Assembly (NCBI GenBank): GCA_003522945.1
Contig: DPHR01000035.1
Coordinates: forward strand, 3,574 to 37,553
Length of the DNA: 33,980 bases
Direction of reading: 5' to 3'
From: Clostridiales bacterium
GTDB lineage: Bacteria > Bacillota > Clostridia > Oscillospirales > Oscillospiraceae
A model generated the notes under the pieces. The model was not told the origin of the DNA. It saw nothing but the letters and a program-made list of their open reading frames with translations, and made no database searches. Numbering within the stretch: position 1 is the first letter of the stretch; every line of letters begins with the position of its first letter. A program made the position numbers and the translations under genes. Below, one piece after another: positions 8,795 to 17,211 of the stretch.

Positions 8795-8840
8795 GGGGAA
8801 TTACCAAAGCGGACATAACGGGGCAGTCTTGAAAACGGGA
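8795..8840 (+). other. Possible tRNA-Ser-like 5' half (remnant)
   Basis: The stretch has a D-arm-like part (ACCAAAGCGG) and then GTCTTGAAAAC (8826-8836), which is identical to the anticodon-loop region of the downstream tRNA-Ser(TGA). The anticodon stem has a mismatch and no proper T-arm follows. It lies just downstream of the promoter at 8736. It may be what is left of an older tRNA-Ser or att half-site; this is tentative. Confidence 0.3.
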
Positions 8841-8920
8841 GAGTATTTTGGAAGCCGTTTTTCAATTTCCCCTGTGTTTTCAACGGGTTGCGGCGACAAG
8901 AAATTAAGAGAAAATCGGGA

Positions 8921-8941
8921 TTTCTCTCCAAGTTTCTCTCC
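8921..8941 (+). repeat. Two direct copies of TTTCTCTCC upstream of tRNA-Ser
   Basis: TTTCTCTCC occurs at 8921-8929 and 8933-8941. The same 9-mer is repeated inside the right end of the island (30501-30520). Short direct repeats next to att cores are typical arm-type binding sites of Tn916-like integrases; that role is inferred. Confidence 0.4.
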
Positions 8942-8975
8942 TTTTTCCGAGAAACGTTGGAGCGGGAATACATTT

Positions 8976-9071
8976 GGAGATGTACCCAAGCGGTTGAAGG
9001 GAACGGTCTTGAAAACCGTGAGGTCGGCGTAGAAAACCGGCGCGGGGGTTCAAATCCCTCCATCTCCGCCA
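8976..9071 (+). tRNA. tRNA-Ser (anticodon TGA), integration target
   Basis: A full class II tRNA with a long variable arm: acceptor GGAGATG pairs with CATCTCC, anticodon loop CTTGAAA gives TGA, the T-arm contains GGTTCAAATCC, the discriminator is G and CCA is encoded. Its 3' half from the anticodon stem on is duplicated at 30738, which marks it as the attachment site of the island. Confidence 0.97.
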
Positions 9072-9107
9072 GTCAGAGCAAAGTTCGCTTTGCTCTGATT
9101 TTTTATT
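9006..9107 (+). repeat. Left attachment repeat (attL) of the tRNA-Ser island
   Basis: These 102 bp align without gaps to 30738-30839 with only two mismatches (9019 and 9084), including a 64-bp uninterrupted match. The repeat covers the tRNA-Ser 3' half and its terminator. Beyond it the similarity decays but continues into the 3' end of the integrase gene. Confidence 0.9.
9073..9104 (+). terminator. tRNA-Ser terminator
   Basis: An 11-bp stem TCAGAGCAAAG/CTTTGCTCTGA with loop TTCG is followed by TTTTTT. It starts 2 nt after the CCA end. Confidence 0.9.
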
Positions 9108-9114
9108 CGCCGCA

Positions 9115-9956
9115 TCAGGAAATCGCGTTCAAAGCGTCCTGTAAACTGTTAGTCATAGCCGCTGCCGAGAGCCGTTTGGAATTGCATTCCAGATGCGCAT
9201 AGACATTGGCTGTGGTGGAAAAGTCGCTGTGACCGAGCCATTCCTGAATCTGCTTCATGGGGACACCGTTGGCCAGCAGCAAACTGGCACAGCTGTGACG
9301 AAGATCGTGATAGCGAATTTTCCGCAGGCCATGCTTCTTCAGCAGCTTTGCAAAGGCTTCGGTGAGATAATGCGGGGAGAGCAGCCGTCCCATTTCATCC
9401 ACACAGATGTACCCCAGATAGTCCTTGTTATAGCTTTTGCCGCACATACGCTGAAATTCGTTCTGCTGTTTCTGCTTATGCAGCAAAAGCTCCTTGAAAG
9501 CCGGGATCAGGGGCAGTGTTCTCATGCTGGATTTCGTTTTGGTTATGTCCTGAGCCTTCTGTACTTGCTTTCCGTCAATGTAACAGGATACAACCGTATG
9601 CCGGATGGTGATCGTGTCGTTCTGGAAGTCGATGGCATCCCATTTCAGGCCGATAGCCTCGCTTCTGCGCAGACCATAAAACGCTCCGAGAAAGATGGGG
9701 ATTTCAAACTTACTCCCTTTTGCAGCTTCAAAGAGCTTCTGGACTTCGGCACTATCGTAAAAGCTGCCGACAAATGGGGCGGCTTTCGGACGATCCACCT
9801 TTGCTTCAAATAGAATGCTTGAATGTCGATGGCTTTCAGTTCGGCGAGTGGGATCGCCTTCTTCTCAAAATAGGGAACAACAATTTTCTGTACAATGGAC
9901 GAGTAAGAAACATATGATCTGCGAGTTCCCAGCCGTGGTAATTCTCGTCTGACCAC
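9115..9956 (-). pseudogene. int: Tn916-type tyrosine integrase, broken by deletion and frameshift
   Basis: The catalytic domain is intact (9115-9798): YGLRRSEA with the first Arg, HDLRHS, LGHSDFSTT, and NVYAHL with the nucleophile Tyr. The upstream core-binding domain is in another frame (9645-9956; SYSSIVQKIVVPYFEKKAI, KAIDIQAFY). At the junction near 9800 the frame after QAFY jumps to EAKVDRPK. By comparison with this integrase family about 35-40 residues of the helical domain are missing there, and the arm-binding N-terminus is absent. It lies directly beside attL, as expected for the island integrase, and should be inactive, so the island is probably immobile without help. An in-frame GTG at 9798 could still yield a catalytic fragment. 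Confidence 0.85.
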
Positions 9957-10303
9957 ATTTTCCAGAACCGAAACTCTTCCTCAGACGAAAACTGCTCGGG
10001 CGTGAGCGGATGATCCTGCTCAAAGGCGTCCGGGCAGAGGATGGCGCGGCTGTTCCGCTTGTTTCGTGAATACAGGCTTTTCCTATCGTGCATTACCGCT
10101 TTCCCAGCGCAATAGGGGCACCCGGCTCCCGCGGAGCGGTTATATACCGCGGCCTACCAGGAATGTCCCTCCCTGCAGTGCCACCAGAGTTTCTTTTTGC
10201 TGCCGTAGCTTACGGTTTTCGGGGTCAGCGGCGCATTCCGTTCGTCCCATTGTTCCAGCAGCTCTGTATTTCCCGTATGGACGCAGCGGTCATAGAACAA
10301 TTC
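9836..10303 (-). pseudogene. Zinc-ribbon (DUF4379-like) protein with a nonsense codon
   Basis: The minus-strand frame reads a treble-clef zinc-ribbon repeat: LLEQWDERNAPLTP, VSYGSKKKLWWHCREGHSW, then a TAG at 10154-10156 where this family has Gln (HSWQAAVY), then AAVYNRSAGAGCPYCAGK. The Cys pair CPYC and the upstream Cys in WHC match the zinc-binding pattern. The frame continues past M at 10093 into an unrelated stretch with LTPEQFSSEEEFRFWKMWSDENYH that I do not recognise and that overlaps the broken integrase. A TGA just upstream and no good start suggest the 5' end is also lost. Confidence 0.65.
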
Positions 10304-10354
10304 TCACACGTGGGTTAATTCCTTTTCGTTGGTTACGTAAATTGATTTTTCGCA

Positions 10355-11305
10355 TCACAGGATCTGGGGAGAGTAGGAGACGGCCAGCCGTCCGTCCCTA
10401 TCCCGGGACACATGAATCTCTACCGGATTATCTCCGGCCCATTCCGGATTCTTCGCAGCGCTTTCCTTCCACTTTTGGATAAACGCCGCCGTTTCTCCGA
10501 AAAGCAGCGCCTCCGCGCTCTTTCTGGCCGCCGCGGCTTCCTCAATGCTGTCGTATGTGCCGAGAAAATACTGCTTTTTCTGAAATACGATCTTCGCCAG
10601 ATACTTGCCCCGCACCAGATAAACGCCTTTATAGCCGGTGGTGTTCTCGCGGGGGAGCTTTTGACTTTGGATCATCTCCGGGCTTGTCCCGCCTACATGG
10701 GTCAGAAGAGTACCAAGCTCCTGATCGTGCTCCTTCTTCCGGCAGCCGCAGCTCTGCTGGCCGCAATACATCAGGTTGTTGTAGGAAACATCCGGCTCGT
10801 TGCCGCAATCACAGCGGCAATGCCAGATCACGAAGCCTTTTGCGTCACGCTTTTTCGTTGGGTACAGCGCGGTCAGCCGGCCGAAGCGCTGCCCGGTAAT
10901 ATTGGAAGTAGCATAGCTCCTCACACTTTTGCAGCCGCAATGGGTCTTGCGCCCGGACACGAGCTCCGCTGCCGTGGCCTCGCAGGTGTAGCCGCAGCTG
11001 CACAGGCACGTCCAGTACGCCCCCATCTCGGTACGCTTTCTGCTGCGGCCGATCACACGCAATTCGCCGAAGGTCTGCCCAAGTAAATTGTAAGCCGTTG
11101 CCTGGTAAGCCCGTTCTTTGCGCAGGCAGCCGCAGCTCTGGGAGCCGCCATATTTCAATGAGCGCTCCAGTACATACCTTTCCGTACCGCAGTCGCAGCG
11201 GCAAAGATATTTCTTTTCGCCCCGCGCTGAAAAAACATATCTGTCCAGAATGGTCCAGCGTCCGAAACGCTGTCCGGAATTAAATCCGTGCTCTATTTTC
11301 TTCAT
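10355..11305 (-). CDS. AP2-domain DNA-binding protein with three Cys-rich repeats
   Basis: This 316-residue protein has three similar Cys units of about 65 residues, each opening with GQ-F-G--(T/R) and carrying CxCxCG (35-39, 100-104, 163-167) and CGC (58-60, 123-125, 186-188), which looks like repeated zinc binding. They are followed by an AP2/ERF-type domain at about 220-270 (NTTGYKGVYLVRGKYLAKI, YFLGTYDSIEEAAAA). Such proteins are common on Firmicutes phages and integrative elements, often as DNA-binding accessory or homing-type factors. It starts only 9 nt after the sortase stop, so it may be transcribed from the surface operon. Its role there is unknown. Confidence 0.8.
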   Translation of the reverse strand: MKKIEHGFNSGQRFGRWTILDRYVFSARGEKKYLCRCDCGTERYVLERSLKYGGSQSCGCLRKERAYQATAYNLLGQTFGELRVIGRSRKRTEMGAYWTCLCSCGYTCEATAAELVSGRKTHCGCKSVRSYATSNITGQRFGRLTALYPTKKRDAKGFVIWHCRCDCGNEPDVSYNNLMYCGQQSCGCRKKEHDQELGTLLTHVGGTSPEMIQSQKLPRENTTGYKGVYLVRGKYLAKIVFQKKQYFLGTYDSIEEAAAARKSAEALLFGETAAFIQKWKESAAKNPEWAGDNPVEIHVSRDRDGRLAVSYSPQIL

Positions 11306-11314
11306 ACCAAGTAT

Positions 11315-11998
11315 TCACACCTCCCCGTTGGTGCGCTCGCAGAAGACGGTGACGCGCTTCGTCGTGTCCCAGTTGCAGGTGTAGAGCGTAAGTGCGTAAC
11401 CTCTGTTCATCACGGCGTCCGAATCGTCCGGGGAAACGCTTGTCAGTTCCCGCACGGTATAGGTAAATGCGTTCCCGTCCACATCCGTAAATGTTACGAT
11501 GTCGCCCAGTTGAAGCTCGAACAGAACGCCAAAATGCGTACTGTAGTTATGCCCCGCCACAACGAGATTGTCATTGTACACGCTGCCGGTGTGCCGACAG
11601 GGGGAGATCTCCAAGGCAGGAAAGCTCCACGTTGCCGCGACGGGCATCGTGAGACCGTAGCCCGGAAAATCTAGATAGCCAATGTAGTCGTAGGCGCCGG
11701 AGTGCACCGTCGGCATATCGAGCGCCGGAGGCGCGGGCAGGCCGTTCGAGCCGCTCCCCGTTCCGGCGGGGGACGGCATTCCGGGAGACGACGAGACGTC
11801 AGGTGCGGGAGTCGCATCGGTCTCATCCTTTGCTTCGCGCTCAGTCATGGCGTCTTCCAGCTGTTGAAGCGTCTTTTCCGCGTTTTCCCCAGCCTTTTTA
11901 TCTTCTATACGGTTATGAAAAAAAAGGAGTAGTGCGGCAAACACCAGCACTACTCCCGCTGTCAATAAGATGAGCCCTGTTTTGTCAAGCCTTTTCAT
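11315..11998 (-). CDS. Sortase (class D-like) of the surface-fibre operon
   Basis: This 227-residue protein has an N-terminal membrane anchor (about residues 8-28), a Pro/Ser/Thr-rich linker (60-98) and a sortase beta-barrel with catalytic His150 (VVAGHNY), Cys208 (TLYTCNW) and Arg215 (TKRVTVFC). It is a transpeptidase that cleaves a sorting signal and joins surface proteins to peptidoglycan or to each other outside the membrane. Its start overlaps the 3' end of the preceding gene by 14 nt; that gene ends in a sorting-signal-like tail, so it is the likely substrate. The linker length and TLYTC point to a class D or unclassified sortase rather than class A. Confidence 0.9.
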   Translation of the reverse strand: MKRLDKTGLILLTAGVVLVFAALLLFFHNRIEDKKAGENAEKTLQQLEDAMTEREAKDETDATPAPDVSSSPGMPSPAGTGSGSNGLPAPPALDMPTVHSGAYDYIGYLDFPGYGLTMPVAATWSFPALEISPCRHTGSVYNDNLVVAGHNYSTHFGVLFELQLGDIVTFTDVDGNAFTYTVRELTSVSPDDSDAVMNRGYALTLYTCNWDTTKRVTVFCERTNGEV

Positions 11999-12740
11999 TC
12001 TTCTTTTTCTTGGAAATGACTACGAGACCGCAAACAATCAACGCCGCTCCCAACGTGCCGAAAACGGCGACCGGCCAGTTGAGTTGGCCAGTAGAAATCA
12101 AAGGATCCTTGTTGTTGAAGCCCTCAACCGTAAAGAGCCAGTCCACTTCACCAACACGGTAGGCGTACTCGTTGCCGAGCTCCGCGGGAACATGGAGCAC
12201 CGCTTCAAGCTTCGCACTCTTGCCCTTGGCAAAGGTGCCGAGAAGGACACTATCGGTGAGCTGCGCGCTCTTATCGGGCGAAGCGGAGAAAATACTCTGC
12301 TTCGTGCTGTCCGCATTCACGAGATAAATTTCCATCGAGAGCTTGGAGAGAAAGTCCGCCATGGTGGCGACGGTCTCGTTGCGCTCACCGTCTACGTTCT
12401 GCTGATCCTTGCCGTCCGTGTTCTCATACGCCTCGTCGTAGGTGAGCGGGTTGCCCTGCTCATCGTGCGGCACGGCGCGGATGTAGAGCTTCACATAGTC
12501 AAAGCCGTTGACACTGTTTTTGATTGTGATGGTCTCGGTGCGCTCGTCACCGGGCATGACGTCTTTAAAATTATTAAAGAGGTCTGTGTCCGTGTAGCCG
12601 CTGCCGGTGGTCTCGATCACAAGCCCGCTGGTTCCGTCGCGGCGGACGACCGCATCGGCGGCAAGAGCCGGAATAGTCAGCACTGCAACGGCTATGAGAA
12701 CCAGTCCGAGAGAAAGGAGCCTGTTTGTCTTTTTTTTCAC
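11985..12740 (-). CDS. Surface protein with signal peptide and sortase-type C-terminal anchor
   Basis: The start is GTG 12740, behind AAGGAGG, rather than the longer frame start at 12806. The 251-residue product has a signal peptide ending near ALAADA, an extracellular beta-rich body with PGDERTETITIKN (typical of TasA/camelysin-like folds), and the tail LISTGQLNWPVAVFGTLG, then a membrane helix and KKKKNEK. This TGQ-type tail resembles sortase sorting signals of clostridial surface proteins that deviate from LPXTG. It overlaps the sortase gene and is its probable substrate, perhaps the wall anchor or cap of the fibre made from the upstream proteins. Confidence 0.8.
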   Translation of the reverse strand: MKKKTNRLLSLGLVLIAVAVLTIPALAADAVVRRDGTSGLVIETTGSGYTDTDLFNNFKDVMPGDERTETITIKNSVNGFDYVKLYIRAVPHDEQGNPLTYDEAYENTDGKDQQNVDGERNETVATMADFLSKLSMEIYLVNADSTKQSIFSASPDKSAQLTDSVLLGTFAKGKSAKLEAVLHVPAELGNEYAYRVGEVDWLFTVEGFNNKDPLISTGQLNWPVAVFGTLGAALIVCGLVVISKKKKNEKA

Positions 12741-12754
12741 GTTCCAGCTCCTCC

Positions 12755-13330
12755 TTAGTTCCCGAGGGCGGGTGTTAGCTTGCCATCGACGATAGTCGCA
12801 CCCCATGCCTGCTGAACGGCTTCGGCGGGTTCGCTCTGGATAGCTTCTGCCAAAACTTCAACGGAAAGCGTATATTCCGGATTTTCCGGGTATGTAACCG
12901 CACAGTCCAGAGGACGCTCTTCTGTTGAACTGCCGGGGAAAACCGGCAGCGAATAGTAGAAATATCCGTCCGTGCCTTTTTTCCAGTTGTTGCCCAAATT
13001 TTCTGTCAGAGTATAGGAGTAGCCATCGGGAACAGAGACGGCAACATTTCTATTCCCATCGCGCCACGTTACAACATAGGTGGCGCGGATATAGGCGGCA
13101 GTATTGCCGGTGTTTTTGATCTGCACATTTTCCTTCGAGCCTGTTACCTCGCAGGAAACCTTGGCGTACTCGAACGTGCTTTTTATCGGCTCTGTTCTGG
13201 CGACCAGAAAGGCAACGGTCGTACCAACTGCTATGCCGATCAAAAGAATCATGGATAAGAGCAAAACTGCTGCTCTGTTCGTGGGGAATCGGAGCTTGCT
13301 GTCTTTTCTGCTATGTGCTCCCGGATACAT
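12755..13330 (-). CDS. TasA/camelysin-like minor surface protein with SipW-type signal peptide
   Basis: This 191-residue protein has an N-terminal membrane helix (about residues 22-45) that ends in GTTVAFLVARTEPIKSTF, the SipW-dependent signal type (AYFTD-like box followed by the mature start). The body contains VQIKNTGNTAAYIRATYVVTW, the conserved NTG-AYIR core of TasA/camelysin-like domains. It is presumably exported, cleaved by the SipW peptidase of this operon and built into surface fibres. The AAAGGAGAC site supports ATG 13330. Its 3' end overlaps the ribosome site of the next gene. Confidence 0.8.
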   Translation of the reverse strand: MYPGAHSRKDSKLRFPTNRAAVLLLSMILLIGIAVGTTVAFLVARTEPIKSTFEYAKVSCEVTGSKENVQIKNTGNTAAYIRATYVVTWRDGNRNVAVSVPDGYSYTLTENLGNNWKKGTDGYFYYSLPVFPGSSTEERPLDCAVTYPENPEYTLSVEVLAEAIQSEPAEAVQQAWGATIVDGKLTPALGN

Positions 13331-13354
13331 AATCGCCGTCTCCTTTCTCGATTT

Positions 13355-14848
13355 TCAGAGCACGCTGTACGCATTGCCGCTCAGCCATTTGGAATTGCTG
13401 ACGGTGTTTGTAAATCTGACCTCATTGGTCTGCGCACCCTGCAAGGTTATACTCTGAGAGCCGCCGGTTGTGCCGCACCGCCAGTTCCAATTGGTTTCTT
13501 CTGTGACAGTATAGGAGCCGATTTTTAAATTCTTTATTGTCACAGAGCTGTTTCCTTTAACCGCTACTTTTATCCCGCTTGCCGGCAAGTCTCCGCCGGT
13601 AACAACATAGATGAATGTCTGATTTTCATCCGCAATCCCGCCGTCCTGCTTGATGGTGAGATCGGCCACGGCGTAGTCAAACTTGGCGTAGTACGTCGCG
13701 GTTTCATAGCCCATGACGGGGGATTCTGCCGTGCCGTAATTCTTGGTCTTGTCCGGTTTCAGCATATTGCCAGTGACCCAGCCTGCATTCACGGCTTCAG
13801 TGCAGGCTTCATTTTTGTACCAGCCGACGAACTTGAAGCCAGGATTGGCGGTGGGAGTGGAGCCGAGCGCTGTGCCGCTCTTTTCCATCACGGTTTCGCT
13901 CGCCGAGTCAACGGAGCCGAAGCTCGCACCCGCAGGGCCGACAGACACATAGTTGATATTCACTGTCTCTTCAGTCGGTTCTTCCGTAGTCGGTTCTTCC
14001 GTCGACGCGGTCTTCTTCACATACAGATCAAACTGAACATATGCGCCGACGTTCTCCTTCCCATTGCCATCCAGGATTCCGCTTGTGAAGGCAAAGTCAT
14101 CATAGTAAACATTCTCATCACACACCGTAGTTATCTGGGTTCCGTTAGTCCCTTCTTTCCAGTTTCGGATTGTCTTGGACACATCATTCAACTTATACCC
14201 ACTATTTCCGGCAGGCTCAATCGTAAAGCGGATCGGATACCCCGGATCATCTGCTTTACGCTGAAGAATGACATGGTTATTATCGCGACCGTCGCCCAGA
14301 TATGCAGTGTCATACGCATTATCATCCGGATCCTTTACAACGGTGTACGGCGCGTCAATATTCACGACGCCGCTCGCGTCCGATGTTCCGGTAAACATGA
14401 CCAGTCCGTCGCTCCACTCAGGCAACGGGTCATTTTCTCCGTAATACGGAGAGTAAAGATCGCGCCGCACTTCAACGGTCACACCCTGCTGCGGTTTTGC
14501 GTTATTGCTATCGTCTACGCAAAAGACGTTGATTTTAATGTGGATCTGTCTCGCCGCAGGCTCTGTGACAGGGCTGTCGGTTCCCTCAGCCGCCGCAGCA
14601 GTTCCCATAACCGACGTATAGAAAGGACAGCCCTCCCCGTGCGGCCCGCCCTCGGCGGGCTTTGGGTCGCAGGTGCAGCCCTTTTCTTCCACAGAGTTCT
14701 CCGGCGTGGGGACCGGGGTATCTTCCGCGAGTGTCAAATTTTCATTCTCGGCAGACGGATCGCCGGAAAACGCCAGCGTGCCGGGAAGTGCCATGCTGAT
14801 AATCAGGGTCAGACAAATGATTAGTGCGATTCCTTTTTTGCGCGTCAT
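13355..14848 (-). CDS. Large secreted surface protein with InlB B-like and SpaA-like domains
   Basis: ATG 14848 is chosen because GGAGGAG lies 5 nt upstream; the longer frame would overlap the upstream gene. The 497-residue product has a signal peptide (MTRKKG, hydrophobic, LAFSGD), a Cys-containing low-complexity linker (TCDPKP, CPFY), a prealbumin-like domain (about 110-200), a Thr/Glu-Pro linker (TEEPTTEEPTEE), an InlB B-repeat-like unit (GFKFVGWYKNEACTEAV) and a C-terminal SpaA/DUF5979-like domain (GSYTVTEETNWNWRC). It ends in KWLSGNAYSVL without a sorting signal or membrane helix. It is probably an adhesive or structural partner of the TasA-like proteins; the exact role is not known. Confidence 0.75.
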   Translation of the reverse strand: MTRKKGIALIICLTLIISMALPGTLAFSGDPSAENENLTLAEDTPVPTPENSVEEKGCTCDPKPAEGGPHGEGCPFYTSVMGTAAAAEGTDSPVTEPAARQIHIKINVFCVDDSNNAKPQQGVTVEVRRDLYSPYYGENDPLPEWSDGLVMFTGTSDASGVVNIDAPYTVVKDPDDNAYDTAYLGDGRDNNHVILQRKADDPGYPIRFTIEPAGNSGYKLNDVSKTIRNWKEGTNGTQITTVCDENVYYDDFAFTSGILDGNGKENVGAYVQFDLYVKKTASTEEPTTEEPTEETVNINYVSVGPAGASFGSVDSASETVMEKSGTALGSTPTANPGFKFVGWYKNEACTEAVNAGWVTGNMLKPDKTKNYGTAESPVMGYETATYYAKFDYAVADLTIKQDGGIADENQTFIYVVTGGDLPASGIKVAVKGNSSVTIKNLKIGSYTVTEETNWNWRCGTTGGSQSITLQGAQTNEVRFTNTVSNSKWLSGNAYSVL

Positions 14849-14864
14849 ATAGCTCCTCCCCCCC

Positions 14865-15419
14865 TTACACTTTCGGCCAGCCCTGCGCGTCCATGGCAGT
14901 ATTCCCGTTGTTGGCGCTTTGCGTGGCCTGTGCGAAAATATCAATCGTTGCCGTTGCATTCTGATACGCGTTGCTCATATCGGCATGAAAGCTCACGGCA
15001 GTGCAAACCGGCGCTGTGACCTCTCCGGGCTTTAAGACTTTGTTGTAATAATAGTAGCCGTCCTTCTCCGTCCAGTCGGCAGTGTTGCACGCCAGCTCCA
15101 CCAGAGAAGCATCCGGTGTGATGCTCTCGGTCGGAAGAACGATTTTCTTATCCACCATCACCCGCACCCACGCGTCGGATACGCCGGTGTTTTTGATCTC
15201 CACGATTTTGGTAACGGTGGTTTCGGGCATCACGCCGGTCACATCTTCAAAGGGCTTTGTTCTCTCCTCGTCCGCCCATTCCTGCACCGCAATCTGCACA
15301 CCGCCGGTTGTGATGACGTTGTGCGCCTTGCTGTCCGCGGTGAAGTACGCAATGGTTTCGGCGGCAAACAGGGAGAAACAGAGGGCCAGCACCGACAGAA
15401 TTAAAAATTTTCGCTTCAC
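14865..15419 (-). CDS. TasA/camelysin-like surface protein with SipW-type signal peptide
   Basis: The start is GTG 15419 behind AGGAGAAGAACT. The 184-residue product has a classic SipW-dependent signal: a short hydrophobic helix followed by TIAYFTADSKAHNVITTGG. The mature part holds VVEIKNTGVSDAWVR-like sequence (KIVEIKNTGVSDAWVRV), the TasA-domain core, and ends at DAQGWPKV. It lies after the mutually exclusive hairpins that separate it from the probable major subunit. Neighbours indicate that it is a fibre subunit or assembly factor. Confidence 0.85.
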   Translation of the reverse strand: MKRKFLILSVLALCFSLFAAETIAYFTADSKAHNVITTGGVQIAVQEWADEERTKPFEDVTGVMPETTVTKIVEIKNTGVSDAWVRVMVDKKIVLPTESITPDASLVELACNTADWTEKDGYYYYNKVLKPGEVTAPVCTAVSFHADMSNAYQNATATIDIFAQATQSANNGNTAMDAQGWPKV

Positions 15420-15491
15420 AGTTCTTCTCCTATCAAGCTATAATTGGGAAGACCGTCCCCGGATCGAAAACAAAACCGCATGGCCATGTTT

Positions 15492-15558
15492 GACCATATG
15501 AGAACACCCGCGTTCCCCGGGTGCTCTCATATGGTCTGTACCCCGAGGGGTACAGACC
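15492..15558. other. Two overlapping hairpins between two subunit genes
   Basis: Stem A pairs 15492-15510 with 15518-15536 (18 of 19 bp; arm starts GACCATATGAGA). Stem B pairs 15533-15544 with 15547-15558 (arm GGTCTGTACCCC). The four bases GGTC at 15533-15536 belong to both, so the stems compete. In the operon direction (minus) no T-run follows, so partial termination is less likely than mRNA processing or 3'-end protection of the upstream gene's message. Confidence 0.65.
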
Positions 15559-15611
15559 ACAGAGATAGGGAGATTAGCGCAGCTCATCGAAGAAGCCGCG
15601 CAAAGGAGGAA

Positions 15612-16421
15612 TTATTTAAAGGCAGCCCACGCAGCGGCGGCATCGGCAAAGCCCTCGGCCTGGATGGCATCGGCCTGCACTAGAACGTTCAGGCTCAGCG
15701 CGCCGGTCTCAGTCTTGGTGATGACGCCCTTCTCGATAGCCTTTTCGATGTCCGCATTGGTGACATTCTTGCCAATGCCGACGAAATTCCAGACGTTCCA
15801 CTCAGTCATAGCGCCGGCCTTCAGAGGCTCGGTGCGGGTGAAAGTGTAAACATCGTATTTCAAGCCATTCTCATCGGTGTAGCCGTTCGCTTCAACGACA
15901 GGCCAGTTCACCCCGTTTGCTCCCTGCTGGAACTCACCGGAACTCGTGGCGGTAGAGCAGAACATAGCGTTGATGATGCCGCCGTTGTCCACATCGCCAT
16001 CGTGGGGGATCATCACACGGATGCGGATGTAAGCGTCGTTCGCGCCGGTATTGATAACATAGGGGCACTTGGCAAAATTACGGCCGGGGACCATGTTGCT
16101 GCCATGCTTGCCGATGTAGTCGGAATATTGCGCAGCGTCTGCCTTGATCTCGTCATTGGTGAACATGGTGTGACCCGTGGTGACATACTTCATGCCATCA
16201 TCAGCGACTACCTTATGCGTGGGGTCGGGGATGGAGGTATCGCCGGAGTTGTCGTTGCCTTCGCGGTGGTACTTGGACTCGATCAGGTCGATCTTGACGT
16301 TTCCCACGGTAAACGTATTGGTGGCAGATTTGGTGTCGGTGAAATAAGCGAGGGATGCGCCCACGACGGCGACCGCCAGCAGGGCGACGCAGAGGCAAAG
16401 CGCGGTGACTTTCTTTTTCAT
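15612..16421 (-). CDS. TasA/camelysin-like protein, probable major fibre subunit
   Basis: This 269-residue protein has the clearest SipW-type signal in the operon: a hydrophobic helix followed by GASLAYFTDTKSATNTFTVG. The mature domain contains CPYVINTGANDAYIRIRVMIP and NVLVQADAIQAEGF with a C-terminal AAAAWAAFK, both typical of TasA-like fibre proteins. A strong hairpin block follows the gene, as often seen after highly expressed fibre-subunit genes, so I infer it is the major subunit. It belongs to an uninterrupted minus-strand run starting with sipW. A stand-alone camelysin-like protease role is less likely. Confidence 0.85.
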   Translation of the reverse strand: MKKKVTALCLCVALLAVAVVGASLAYFTDTKSATNTFTVGNVKIDLIESKYHREGNDNSGDTSIPDPTHKVVADDGMKYVTTGHTMFTNDEIKADAAQYSDYIGKHGSNMVPGRNFAKCPYVINTGANDAYIRIRVMIPHDGDVDNGGIINAMFCSTATSSGEFQQGANGVNWPVVEANGYTDENGLKYDVYTFTRTEPLKAGAMTEWNVWNFVGIGKNVTNADIEKAIEKGVITKTETGALSLNVLVQADAIQAEGFADAAAAWAAFK

Positions 16422-16472
16422 GTGCTTTACTCTTTCTATTTTTTATTTTTTGCGCTGCATGTAAGGAAATGC

Positions 16473-17105
16473 TCAGGGGTTAGCGGGGGCGGGGTTAGCA
16501 GCTTCCCAAGCCTTAGCTGCATCTTCAAAACTGTAGCGTTGGACAGCGTAGGCCGTGAACGACAGCTGGGGCTGGGTTCCAGAAGCAATGCTGTTAACTT
16601 CTGCCTTGGTCAGCTCCTTGCTGACCGCAACAACGCCGTTCACATCGTACTCCACACCAGTTTTGGCATCCTCCGCTCTGACTTCGCGATAGTAAACGCC
16701 GGGATAGCTGCTGAGAGGTGTCCAGCCGCTGGTTCCCCCGGCAACGGAGTAGGAAACCTTCGCCGTACCGTTCGCGTCCGGGAAGTGCGACCAGTTCGTT
16801 TCCTCAACCTTCACAAACAGCCAGCAGGCTTCGGAGTTGGGCTCGACCGTCACCTTCAGGGATCTCGTGATTTCAACGCCGGGGATGATTTTGAGCGGCT
16901 GACTCTCCGATTCCCCGGTCAATTTGATATTGATGTCTCCGAGGGTGAATGTACTGACAGAAGACTCCGACTCGCTGACGAGCCAGGCGACCGTTCCGTC
17001 TACAGCACAGCCGACTACCATCGTCAATGCCAGCATTACGAAAACGGACAGTATCGCAATGAACTTTTTGTTGCTCATGCGGCGGCGGTTTGCACGGTGT
17101 TTCAT
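16473..17105 (-). CDS. TasA/camelysin-like protein with SipW-type signal peptide
   Basis: This 210-residue protein starts at ATG 17105 behind GGAGG. The N-terminus has a basic stretch (KHRANRRR), a membrane helix and DGTVAWLVSESESSVSTFTLG, a SipW-dependent signal variant with AWLVS in place of AYFTD. The body has the TasA-like pattern (PNSEACWLFVKVEE) and ends in SFEDAAKAWEAANPAPANP, similar to the C-terminal helix of the next subunit. It is the first subunit gene after the signal peptidase, 106 bp downstream, and may be a fibre initiator or anchor comparable in position to TapA; that comparison is inference. Confidence 0.8.
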   Translation of the reverse strand: MKHRANRRRMSNKKFIAILSVFVMLALTMVVGCAVDGTVAWLVSESESSVSTFTLGDINIKLTGESESQPLKIIPGVEITRSLKVTVEPNSEACWLFVKVEETNWSHFPDANGTAKVSYSVAGGTSGWTPLSSYPGVYYREVRAEDAKTGVEYDVNGVVAVSKELTKAEVNSIASGTQPQLSFTAYAVQRYSFEDAAKAWEAANPAPANP

Positions 17106-17211
17106 TTTTCTTTTTCCTCCTTCCCTCGGATATTTGCGGTTGGTTTTATTTCAACAGGTAAAACGTTTTCATTGGGATCGTCTGCCTGCTGCAATTCTTT
17201 TTGCGGCAAGT

